Source of the DNA: Deltaproteobacteria bacterium
GTDB lineage: Bacteria > Desulfobacterota > Binatia > UTPRO1
NCBI GenBank assembly: GCA_020848745.1
Contig: JADLHM010000143.1
Location: 1 to 39,658 of the forward strand
Direction: 5' to 3'
DNA: 39,658 bases
In this document: positions 32,811 to 39,658 of the stretch, piece by piece
How the letters are laid out: every line of letters begins with the position of its first letter
Numbering within the stretch: position 1 is the first letter of the stretch
Program-made: the position numbers and the translations under genes
The notes under the pieces: generated by a model
What the model saw: only the letters and a program-made list of their open reading frames with translations
The model's database searches: none
What the model was told of the DNA's origin: nothing

Positions 32811-34315
32811 GCGACGGCCTCTTCCGTGGACGCCGGCTTCAGAGCGGCAGCCGACGCCCAGAGGTGCTGCGCCGCGTAGGCACGCCACGGCCGCCAGGCC
32901 TCCGCACGCTCCCCCAGGGTGCGTGCGGTCGGGCGCCGGCCGGCCGTCTCCATGGCTCGAAGCAAGCCGAGATCCGAGGCCGGGAAGGCGTCGGGCTCCC
33001 GCATGGCGCGCATGGCGACGTACTGCGCGGTCCAGTCCCCGACGCCGGGCAGCGCGCGCAGGCGCGCGATCGCCTCTTCGAGACGTGGCGCACGCTCGAA
33101 GATTCGCGGATTGGCCGCCGCGGCCGAAGCCAGCATGCCGAGCGCAGCGGCGCGGGCGCGCGGCATTCCGAGGGCCGCGAGGTCTGCGCGCGCGAGGCGC
33201 TCCGCCGACGGGAACACGCTCGTGAGACCGCCGGCCGACTCGCCCACCTCGTCCGGGAGGCGCGTGCCGTACGCCGCCACCACCTTCCCCGCGAGCCTCC
33301 GCGCCCCCGACACGGTGATCTGCTGCCCGAGCATCGCGCGGACGGCGAGCTCGAAGCCGTCCCACGCTCCCGGCACCCGCAGGCCTGGCCGTGCGCGGAC
33401 GAGAGCAGCGAGCCGCGGATCGCGCACGAGCTCCGCGTTGATCGCCGCCACGTCGGCGCCGAGATCGAACATACGGCGGACACGCGCGATGATCGTCGGC
33501 AACGCGCGGACGCTCGGAAAGCGCACGGTGACCGCGAGAGCATCGCGACCGGAAATCGGTTCGACCTCGACCGTCCCGCAGGCGCCCTCGAGCGCAATCG
33601 TTCGCCGGTAGCGCCGCGGCTCGGCCACTTCCACGCCCGCGATCGCCCGTGCCGCGAAGAAACCGATCATCGCCTCCCAATCGTAGGGTCCCGCGTACCC
33701 GAGCTTGAGCGTGATTCGGGCGATCGGCTCACGGTCGGCGGCGCTCCCGCGCGCGAGCCGGCGCAGCGCCGACGGCGCGGTGCCGTAGAGGTCGCGGAAC
33801 GTCGCGTTGAACCGCCGCAGGCTGCCGAATCCCGCCGCCTCGGCGATCGCCGTCATGCTCATGCGCGTCTCGTGGACCAGTTGTTTCGCGAACAGGATCC
33901 GTCGCGTCTGGGCGACGGCGATCGGGGAGGCACCGAGGTGGCGCGTGAAGAGCCGCCGTAGTTGCCGCTCACCGATGCCGAGCCGCCCGGCGAGCGTTCC
34001 GACGTCCGCATCATCGCCGTCGAGCGCCCCCTCGGCGATCAGCCCGAGCGCGCGAGCCACCGTGCTCGAGGTGCCATGCCACGCGGCCAGATCCGGCGAG
34101 CACTCGGGACGGCAGCGCAGACACGGACGGAAGCCCGCCGACTGGGCCGCCGCCGCGCTCGGATGGAACTCGACGTTCTCGAGCTTCGGCGTCCGCGCCG
34201 GACAGATCGGCCTGCAGTAGATGCCGGTCGTGCGGACGGCGACGAAGATGCGGCCGTCGAAGCGGGCGTCGCGCGTCCGGAGCGCCCGGTAACACACGTC
34301 GCGATGCAGCAGCAT
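32807..34315 (-). CDS. alkA: AdaA-AlkA fusion: methyl-sensing activator and 3-methyladenine glycosylase
   Basis: A 502-residue fusion protein. Residues 1-80 form an Ada zinc domain with Cys34, Cys38, Cys65 and Cys68 (GIYCRPICPAR and FRPCLRCRPE). Cys34 is the expected acceptor of methyl groups from phosphotriesters. Residues 85-190 are an AraC-type DNA-binding domain (IGERQLRRLFTRHLGASP). From about 210 an AlkA N-domain and a HhH-GPD domain follow (LRALPGVGDWTAQYVAMRAM) with the catalytic Asp in FPASDLGLL. It should sense methylation, activate its own operon and excise alkylated bases. The start is the ATG at 34315; the longer frame to 34390 adds a non-conserved 25 residues. Confidence 0.93.
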   Translation of the reverse strand: MLLHRDVCYRALRTRDARFDGRIFVAVRTTGIYCRPICPARTPKLENVEFHPSAAAAQSAGFRPCLRCRPECSPDLAAWHGTSSTVARALGLIAEGALDGDDADVGTLAGRLGIGERQLRRLFTRHLGASPIAVAQTRRILFAKQLVHETRMSMTAIAEAAGFGSLRRFNATFRDLYGTAPSALRRLARGSAADREPIARITLKLGYAGPYDWEAMIGFFAARAIAGVEVAEPRRYRRTIALEGACGTVEVEPISGRDALAVTVRFPSVRALPTIIARVRRMFDLGADVAAINAELVRDPRLAALVRARPGLRVPGAWDGFELAVRAMLGQQITVSGARRLAGKVVAAYGTRLPDEVGESAGGLTSVFPSAERLARADLAALGMPRARAAALGMLASAAAANPRIFERAPRLEEAIARLRALPGVGDWTAQYVAMRAMREPDAFPASDLGLLRAMETAGRRPTARTLGERAEAWRPWRAYAAQHLWASAAALKPASTEEAVA

Positions 34316-34432
34316 GGGCCGACTATGCCACTCGCGCGAACGGACGTCTCGCCGTTTTCGGACCCGAATGCCGTCCCCGCCCCCGCACACCCTCCGGGCC
34401 CCTGCGCCGCCTCCTGCGCGGTCGAGACGCGC

Positions 34433-35053
34433 TCAGCGCGAGCGTCGCGGCGGCGGATCCGACGGCCCCGACGATGCATCCGGCGTACGGAACTTCTGGG
34501 TCATCCGATCGCGAAGCCGCTCGAGCGCTTCCCGCGCCGCATCGTCCTTGGGGTTCGCGGCCGCGGCGCGCTCGTAATAGGCGAGCGCGCTCGGCTCACG
34601 ACCTTCGTTCAGCGCGATCGCTCCGAGCGCCTTCAACGCCTCACCGTCCTCCCGCAGCACCTCGTTGGCGCGCACGAAGAACGCCGTCGCGCCGGCGAAG
34701 TCGCCGCGGCCGTAGCAGACCCGCCCGATCCCTTTCAGTGCCGCACCGTTCAGCGGGAAGATCTTGAGCGCCTCCTCGAGCTGACCGAGCGCCGCGCCCG
34801 GCCGCGCACGCCCGGCGAGATCGCGAGCGAGCCGGACCAGATTGTCGCTCTCGGCCTGGAAATCGGGAAGCTCCACGCGCACGCGGAGCCGCTGTCCCTC
34901 GACGACGGTGGACTTCACCGTGACCTTCGCCCCGAGGTACTCGCGAAGACTGCGGCGCATCTCGCGCTCGTCCCCGGGGTCCAGGAACAGCCGGCCAAGA
35001 CCGTCGTGCTTGTGGTCTTCGAGGTGGATCAGGAGATCGAGAACCTTCTTCAT
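34433..35053 (-). CDS. Tetratricopeptide-repeat protein
   Basis: A 206-residue soluble-looking protein. The first 80 residues have no domain that I recognise (MKKVLDLLIHLEDHKHDGLG). From about residue 75 three TPR-like units follow (RPGAALGQLEEALKIFPLN, DFAGATAFFVRANEVLRED, EPSALAYYERAAAANPKDD). The C-terminus is Pro/Arg/Ser-rich. No signal peptide or membrane segment is seen. It starts 9 bases after the dgt stop on the same strand, so the two are probably co-transcribed; a functional link is not known. Confidence 0.75.
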   Translation of the reverse strand: MKKVLDLLIHLEDHKHDGLGRLFLDPGDEREMRRSLREYLGAKVTVKSTVVEGQRLRVRVELPDFQAESDNLVRLARDLAGRARPGAALGQLEEALKIFPLNGAALKGIGRVCYGRGDFAGATAFFVRANEVLREDGEALKALGAIALNEGREPSALAYYERAAAANPKDDAAREALERLRDRMTQKFRTPDASSGPSDPPPRRSR

Positions 35054-35062
35054 CGGCGACCT

Positions 35063-36226
35063 TCAGACGCGCTCGTCCGGATCGAAGAGCTTGCGATACT
35101 CGTCGAACGCGAAGCGATCGGTCATCCCGGCGATGTAGTCGGCGACGACCCGTGCTTTCGGGTCGTCGACGTCGACCCGCCGGTACACATGCGGCGGCAT
35201 CTGCTGCGGCTCCTCCATGTAGGTGTGGAAGAGCGCGGTCATCACGCGTTGCGCCTTCACGGTCATGCGGGTGATGCGGTGGTGCCGATAGAGTCGCTCG
35301 AAGAGCACGCGCTTGAGCTCACGGTTGCGCTCGGCCGTGGCCGGGCTCAAGCCCGCGAGGCGCACGGGACACGCGCGAACGTCGGCGAGCGTGCGAATGC
35401 CGTGCTCCTGGATGCGACCGAGAATCGCCGCGATCATGTCGGTGACCAGCCGGTCGATGATGCGACGCACCGTCTGATAGCGCTGGATGCTCTCGCTCGC
35501 GTCGCCGTGCTCGCGCCGGACGGTCTCGCGGGCGTCCGCCCACAGGGCGACGGGGGCGAGATCGCGCTCCTCGAGCATGCCCGACTTCAGGCCGTCGTCG
35601 ATATCGTGGGAGTTGTAGGCGATCTCGTCCGCGAAATCGACGATCTGCGCTTCCAGGACCGGCCGCACACCGGGCTCGAACCGCTGGACGAGCGGCCGAT
35701 CATACTCGGAAGAATGCTTCACGATGCCCTCGCGCACTTCCCAGCTGAGGTTCAAACCCGGAAACCCCGGGTAACGCTCCTCCAGCAGATCGACGATCCG
35801 CAGGCTCTGCGCGTTGTGCTCGAAGCCGCCGTAGGGCTCCATGAGCCTGTCGAGCACGCGCTCGCCCGCGTGCCCGAACGGGGTGTGCCCGAGGTCGTGG
35901 GAGAGCGCCACCGCCTCGCCGAGGTCCTCGTTCAGCCCCAGCACGCGGCAGAGCGTCCGGGTGATCTGCCCCGCCTCGATCGAGTGGGTGAGCCGCGTCC
36001 GGTAGTAGTCGCCCTCATGATTCACGAAGACCTGTGTCTTGTACTCGAGTCGGCGAAACGCCGTGCTGTGGATGATCCGGTCGCGGTCGCGCTGGAACGG
36101 CAGCCGGAACGGGTGTTCCGGCTCCGCGTGGACCCGCCCCTGGGTGTCGCTGCTGCGGGTCGCGTACGAAGCGAGGCTTTCGCCCTCCCGGCGCCGCAGC
36201 TCGTCGCGCAGACTGTCGAGGTTCAT
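35063..36226 (-). CDS. dgt: Deoxyguanosinetriphosphate triphosphohydrolase-like protein
   Basis: An HD-domain dNTPase of 387 residues that splits dNTPs, classically dGTP, into nucleoside and triphosphate, limiting dNTP pools. The metal site is complete: His81 in RLTHSIEA, His110-Asp111 in SHDLGHTPFGHAGE, and the later Asp in QIVDFADEIAYNSHD. DRDRIIHSTAFRRLEYKTQVF precedes it, as is typical (quoted by its core IIHSTAFRRLEYKTQVF). I chose the ATG at 36226, which begins MNLDSLRDEL; an ATG at 36319 would add 31 residues unlike the family. The short form of the family (about 380 residues) fits dGTPase-like type 2 proteins, so substrate range is uncertain. Confidence 0.9.
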   Translation of the reverse strand: MNLDSLRDELRRREGESLASYATRSSDTQGRVHAEPEHPFRLPFQRDRDRIIHSTAFRRLEYKTQVFVNHEGDYYRTRLTHSIEAGQITRTLCRVLGLNEDLGEAVALSHDLGHTPFGHAGERVLDRLMEPYGGFEHNAQSLRIVDLLEERYPGFPGLNLSWEVREGIVKHSSEYDRPLVQRFEPGVRPVLEAQIVDFADEIAYNSHDIDDGLKSGMLEERDLAPVALWADARETVRREHGDASESIQRYQTVRRIIDRLVTDMIAAILGRIQEHGIRTLADVRACPVRLAGLSPATAERNRELKRVLFERLYRHHRITRMTVKAQRVMTALFHTYMEEPQQMPPHVYRRVDVDDPKARVVADYIAGMTDRFAFDEYRKLFDPDERV

Positions 36227-36331
36227 GAGGGGCTCGGAAGGAGGGTACCCTACACCAGCCCTCCGCGCGGGTTCAACGAACGCCCCAGCGGCGGCCGACC
36301 CCCCGAAAGATCCTGACACGCCCGACGTCGT

Positions 36332-36628
36332 GTGTTACCGACGACCGTGCCTCCGGTGAATCGGCTCGCCCACGCGCTCCTTCTCGCGCTCGCATGCGTC
36401 GCTCTCGCAGGCCCGGGAGCGGCGCGCGACCGCACGGAGGTCCAGATCGAGCACCTCGACGGCAGCGGCACGAAGACGATCGTCGACATCCAGCCGAGCG
36501 TCCCCGGCGTCACCGACTTCATCCGCACGACGCCGGGACCGATCCCGGCACCGGGCGATCTGATCCTGCCGCCGAGCTCCACGCCGACTCTTTCCCCGGC
36601 GCCGACCCCCGCACACCGGCGCTACTGA
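36332..36628 (+). CDS. Small predicted secreted protein
   Basis: A short open frame of 98 codons from a GTG, with in-frame GTG starts also at 36347 and 36356. From 36356 it reads VNRLAHALLLALACVALAGPGAARD, a convincing signal peptide with Ala-x-Ala-type cleavage. About 60 residues follow, ending in a Pro/Thr/Ser-rich tail (PGPIPAPGDLILPP ... TPTLSPAPTPAHRRY). I recognise no family. No clear ribosome-binding site is seen. It lies between dgt (divergent) and bcp (convergent, 3 bases away). The signal peptide is the main reason to call it. Confidence 0.5.
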   Translation: MLPTTVPPVNRLAHALLLALACVALAGPGAARDRTEVQIEHLDGSGTKTIVDIQPSVPGVTDFIRTTPGPIPAPGDLILPPSSTPTLSPAPTPAHRRY

Positions 36629-36631
36629 CCG

Positions 36632-37189
36632 TCAGCCGGCAAGCGCGGCGAGGGCCCCTGGTACGGTGTCCTTCGGGCTCACGCCGTACCATGCCGCCTC
36701 GATCCTTCCCTGCTCGTCGATCAGGAAGGCCGACCGCACGATGCCCAGGTACTTGCGCCCGTACATGGACTTCTCGCGCCAGACGCCGAACGCCCGGGCG
36801 ACGGCGTGATCTGCATCGGCGAGGAGCGGGAATCCGAGTCGGTGCTTGATGTCGAACCTCAGCTGGGCCGGCGGCTTGTCCGGGCTGATGCCGATCACGT
36901 CGACCCCCCGCTTCCCGAGCGTTGGACGCGCGTCACGCACACTGCACGCCTGCACCGTGCATCCCGGCGTATCGGCCTTCGGATAGAAGTACACGAGCAC
37001 CTTCCGCCCCGCGTGATCGGAGAGTTTGTGCACCGCCCCGCCCTGATCGGCCAGCGCAAAGCCCGGCGCCTTGTCGCCCGCCGCGAGTGCGCCCTTGGTC
37101 ACCGCCTTGGCTTTGGACCTCTTCGCGCCGGCACGTAGCGCGCCCGCGGTCTTCTTCGCAGGACTCGTCTTCGTCGTCTTCGTCGCCAT
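36632..37189 (-). CDS. bcp: Thioredoxin-dependent peroxiredoxin (BCP/PrxQ type) with Lys/Ala-rich tail
   Basis: It reduces hydrogen and organic peroxides. The 185-residue protein has the BCP/PrxQ active site YPKADTPGCTVQACSVRD, with peroxidatic Cys77 and resolving Cys82 five residues apart. GISPDKP and FGVWREKSMYGRKYLGI are typical of the family. The first 35 residues (MATKTTKTSPAKKTAGALRA and on) are an added Lys/Ala/Thr-rich tail resembling histone H1-like tails. Its start at 37189 is backed by a strong GAGG-rich Shine-Dalgarno site. Longer in-frame starts up to 37342 lack such support. It diverges from the antiporter gene. Confidence 0.92.
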   Translation of the reverse strand: MATKTTKTSPAKKTAGALRAGAKRSKAKAVTKGALAAGDKAPGFALADQGGAVHKLSDHAGRKVLVYFYPKADTPGCTVQACSVRDARPTLGKRGVDVIGISPDKPPAQLRFDIKHRLGFPLLADADHAVARAFGVWREKSMYGRKYLGIVRSAFLIDEQGRIEAAWYGVSPKDTVPGALAALAG

Positions 37190-37328
37190 CCCCTCGCTCC
37201 TCTGCGTGTGGTATCCGTCGTCGGACGCTCCGGTCACGCCAACGTGTAGCATCGGCGTGCGGCTGGGCAAGGTAACGCCCCCGTCGACCTCCGAACCTCC
37301 GACAGGCGACGCGAGCCCAAGCGACCGA

Positions 37329-37334
37329 TAGAAT
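37329..37334 (+). promoter_or_regulatory. -10 box candidate for the antiporter gene (leaderless)
   Basis: TAGAAT matches the -10 consensus at five of six positions and ends six bases before the ATG at 37341. Transcription would then begin at about the A of the start codon, giving a leaderless mRNA. No -35 at normal distance is evident, and the gene has no Shine-Dalgarno site, which agrees with a leaderless start. Confidence 0.3.
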
Positions 37335-37340
37335 CCCGGC

Positions 37341-39401
37341 ATGCACGACGCCCACGAGTTCCTGCGGTCGCTGACGGTCGTCCTGGGCGTCGCGGCGGTG
37401 ACGACCGTCGTCTTCCAACGCTTGCGCCAGCCGGTCGTCCTCGGCTACATCGTCGCGGGCCTCATCGTCGGGCCCCACGTGTCCATTCCCCTGGTGGCGG
37501 ACCGGCCCACCGTGCAGGCACTCTCGGAAATCGGCGTCACCCTGCTGATGTTCTCGCTCGGTCTGGAGTTCAGCCTCGGCAAGCTGGCGCGCGTCGGCCC
37601 GACGGCGGGCTTCACCGCGATCCTGGAATCGCCCTTGGTGGCGTGGCTCGGCTTCCTCGTCGGACGCACTTTCGGCTGGACCGTGCTCGAAAGCATCTTC
37701 ATCGGTGCCGCGATCGCGATCTCCAGCACCACGATCATCGCCAAGGTGTTCGACGAGCGCCGCGTCGAGCGGCGGCAGCGCGAGCTGGTCCTCGGCATTC
37801 TGCTCATCGAGGATCTGGTGGCCATCGTGTTCATGACCGCCCTCACGGCTATCGCCACCGGTGCCGGTCTTTCCGCAACGGCGCTCGCGGCAACCATCGG
37901 TAAGCTGACCGCGTTCCTCATCGTCCTCCTCGTCGCCGGCATGGCGACGATCCCACGCTTCGTACGCTTGGTGGTGAGCCTCGAGCGCGAGGAGACCACG
38001 CTCGTCGCCAGCATCGGCATCTGCTTCCTCACCGCCTGGGTGGCCCACACCTTCGGATACTCCGTCGCGCTCGGCGCGTTTCTCGCCGGGTCGCTGGTCG
38101 CGGAGTCCGGCCATGCCGAGCCGATCGAGCACCTGGTCCGTCCGGTGCGAGACGTGTTCGCCGCGGTGTTCTTCGTTTCGGTGGGCATCCTGATCGACCC
38201 GGCATTGGTGCTCGAGAACTGGGGTGCCGTCGTCGTGCTCACGGCGGTCGTGATCTTCGGGAAGATCACCGGGGTCACGGTCGGCGCGTTCCTCACGGGC
38301 AGCGGCATGCGAACAGCGCTCCAGGCCGGGATGAGCCTCGCGCAGATCGGCGAGTTCTCCTTCATCATCGCCGGGCTCGGGCTGACGCTCGGCGCGACTC
38401 GCGAGTTCCTCTACCCGGTCGCCGTCGCGGTGTCCGCGATCACGACCCTTACGACCCCCTGGCTCATCGCGGCCGCCGAGCCCGCCGCCGACTGGGTCGA
38501 TCGGAAGCTGCCCGCGCCGCTCCAGACGTTCACCACCTTCTACGGTACGTGGCTGGAGCGGATGCGCGAGTCATCGGCCCGGCGCTCGGGGAGCGAGCTG
38601 CGCGGATTCCTGCGCCTGATCGCCGTCGACGCCGCGCTCCTCTGCGGCCTGATCGTCGCGACCGCGATCTGGATCGATGACGGGGCCGCACTCCTGACCC
38701 GCTGGCTCGGCCTCGACTCCGTGCACGCCCTGCTCTTCGAGATCGGGGCGGCGATCGCCGCGTCACTGCCGTTCGTGATCGGGATCGGCCGGTTGTCGCG
38801 CCGGCTCGCCGACGCCCTCGCGGAGTCGGCGCTGCCGCGTCGTCGCGGCGCCCTCGATCTCGACGCCGCGCCCCGCCGCGCCCTCATCGTGACGCTCCAG
38901 CTCGGCATCCTCCTCGGCGCGGCGGTCGTGGTCGTGGCCGTGACCCAACCATTCCTCCCGAGCTACCCGGGTCCGATCCTCCTGCTGGCGCTGCTCGGCG
39001 CCTTCGGCCTCGCCCTCTGGCAGAGCGCCACCAACCTCCAAGGCCACGTGCGCGCCGGCTCACAGGCGATCGTCGAGGTCCTCACGACGTATGCGCGCCG
39101 CAGCGGCGACGTCGCGACGGCCCCACCCGCGCTCACCAGCGTCCACGCGATGCTCGCCGGCCTCGGCGAACCGGTGGCCGTGCGCCTCGACGACGGGAGT
39201 CCTGCGATCGGCCGGACCCTCGCGGACCTGAACCTGCGCGGCCGGACCGGCGCGTCGGTCCTCGTCATCCTGCGCGCCGGCCTCCCGGTCGTGCCGACCG
39301 CGAGCGAGAAGCTCGACCGCGGCGACGTCCTCGCGGTCGCCGGCACCCGTGCCGCCATCGCGAGCGCGACCACGCTGCTGCGCGGAGACGCGACGGGCTA
39401 G
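37341..39401 (+). CDS. CPA2-family cation/proton antiporter (KefB/YbaL-like)
   Basis: A 686-residue membrane protein. The first roughly 390 residues are a Na+/H+-exchanger domain with about 12 helices. CPA2 landmarks are QPVVLGYIVAGLIVGP, EIGVTLLMFSLGLEFS, ISSTTIIAKVFDER and LGILLIEDLVAIVFM with the ion-binding Asp, then MSLAQIGEFSFIIAG. A second hydrophobic stretch (about 425-570) follows. The last 80 residues resemble a TrkA C-terminal (RCK-C) ligand-binding domain (IGRTLADLNLRGRTGASVLVILR). No TrkA-N (NAD-binding) domain lies between them. K+ or Na+ export against protons is likely. The TAG stop lies within the left arm of the repeat element at 39398. Confidence 0.9.
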   Translation: MHDAHEFLRSLTVVLGVAAVTTVVFQRLRQPVVLGYIVAGLIVGPHVSIPLVADRPTVQALSEIGVTLLMFSLGLEFSLGKLARVGPTAGFTAILESPLVAWLGFLVGRTFGWTVLESIFIGAAIAISSTTIIAKVFDERRVERRQRELVLGILLIEDLVAIVFMTALTAIATGAGLSATALAATIGKLTAFLIVLLVAGMATIPRFVRLVVSLEREETTLVASIGICFLTAWVAHTFGYSVALGAFLAGSLVAESGHAEPIEHLVRPVRDVFAAVFFVSVGILIDPALVLENWGAVVVLTAVVIFGKITGVTVGAFLTGSGMRTALQAGMSLAQIGEFSFIIAGLGLTLGATREFLYPVAVAVSAITTLTTPWLIAAAEPAADWVDRKLPAPLQTFTTFYGTWLERMRESSARRSGSELRGFLRLIAVDAALLCGLIVATAIWIDDGAALLTRWLGLDSVHALLFEIGAAIAASLPFVIGIGRLSRRLADALAESALPRRRGALDLDAAPRRALIVTLQLGILLGAAVVVVAVTQPFLPSYPGPILLLALLGAFGLALWQSATNLQGHVRAGSQAIVEVLTTYARRSGDVATAPPALTSVHAMLAGLGEPVAVRLDDGSPAIGRTLADLNLRGRTGASVLVILRAGLPVVPTASEKLDRGDVLAVAGTRAAIASATTLLRGDATG

Positions 39402-39581
39402 CCCGCATGTCTCACCAGGTCCCTGCTGCGAGCGTCCATCGCACGCCATCTCGGGCCGTACTCGCGCCTCGCTCCTCGACGGACTGTCGAGTCCGCCTGC
39501 GTCGCTCGGCGCTCCGTGCGGCCCGATCTGGCGCACGCTTGACGCTCTCGCGACGTGGACCTGGTGAGAAATGCGGGCTAG
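39398..39581. repeat. 184-bp near-palindromic element with 25-bp terminal inverted repeats (MITE/REP-like)
   Basis: The left arm (39398-39422, beginning CTAGCCCGCAT) and right arm (39557-39581, ending ATGCGGGCTAG) are inverted copies at 24 of 25 bases. Inside, further blocks pair in nearly the same register: GCGAG 39428-39432 with CTCGC 39547-39551, TCGGGCCG 39451-39458 with CGGCCCGA 39519-39526, and GGACT 39481-39485 with AGTCC 39490-39494 at the centre. Both ends finish in CTAG, possibly a duplicated target. There is no open frame of note. It supplies the antiporter TAG stop. It could be a miniature transposable element, a REP-type fold-back repeat or a large terminator. Confidence 0.75.
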
Positions 39582-39658
39582 TTCTGCCACCGGCGTGTCG
39601 CCGGATCATTTCGGGTGCGAAACTTTGCGAGGCCGCGGCCGCAGCGTATGCGTGGGGA
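39582..39658. other. Window end, no gene seen
   Basis: These 77 bases after the palindromic element contain no supported gene or obvious signal. Confidence 0.4.

Noticed and set aside
39398-39581. Full insertion sequence
   Set aside because: Only 134 bases lie between the terminal repeats, with no transposase reading frame.

Overview
The window reads as a contiguous piece of a high-G+C Gram-negative chromosome with mostly housekeeping genes. About 37 protein genes are tightly packed, often with 4-base stop/start overlaps. GTG and TTG starts are common. There are no tRNA, rRNA or CRISPR signals. A lipoprotein-type peptide-binding protein, a YfgM-like membrane TPR protein and a secreted protein with a CGDGVxNGGExCD cysteine motif fit the former Deltaproteobacteria (Myxococcota, Desulfobacterota, Candidatus Binatota). 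I favour a Binatota-like or myxobacterial-type lineage, but this is inference.

Region 1 (1-5400, + strand) is an RNA/ribosome-maturation cluster: rnc (5' end cut off), a DGQHR-domain (DndB-like) gene, era, der and a YihY/BrkB membrane protein. The DGQHR gene overlaps both neighbours by 4 bases, so it sits inside a core operon. A gamma-carbonic-anhydrase-family gene (5442-5960, -) faces this cluster. Region 2 (6100-9240, +) is guanine nucleotide synthesis, guaB then guaA, with a hairpin ahead of guaB.

Region 3 (9240-11730) looks different: visibly lower G+C, a secreted six-repeat NHL beta-propeller protein with an unassigned C-terminal domain, a fragment of a DUF1566-type gene, and a gene-free stretch with several inverted repeats. 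This is the accessory part of the window. Region 4 (11730-14230) holds a small nitroreductase-like membrane protein and, on the other strand, a GMC oxidoreductase paired with a gluconate-2-dehydrogenase-subunit-3-like protein.

Region 5 (14400-26750, +) runs through a HAD phosphatase and VOC protein, dnaE, a second HAD protein, hflX, a CDP-alcohol phosphatidyltransferase, an inositol-monophosphatase-family enzyme, a pteridine-reductase-like SDR, and a peptide ABC transporter (two permeases and a binding lipoprotein, no ATPase). Region 6 (26725-31330) has an NRDE/TANGO2-family gene (-), a MoxR ATPase/VWA protein pair, a bifunctional-nuclease-family protein and a YfgM-like TPR protein.

Region 7 (31470-36230, -) has an alkylation-repair operon (AdaA-AlkA fusion, O6-alkylguanine-DNA alkyltransferase, PEP-mutase-family protein, each coupled by an ATGA overlap), followed by a dgt-TPR pair. 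Region 8 (36330-39658) has a small predicted secreted protein, a bacterioferritin-comigratory-type peroxiredoxin with a Lys/Ala-rich tail, and a KefB/YbaL-type cation/proton antiporter. The stop codon of the antiporter lies inside a 184-bp near-palindromic element with 25-bp terminal inverted repeats. That element, the DGQHR gene between rnc and era, and the NHL region are the parts most worth following up.
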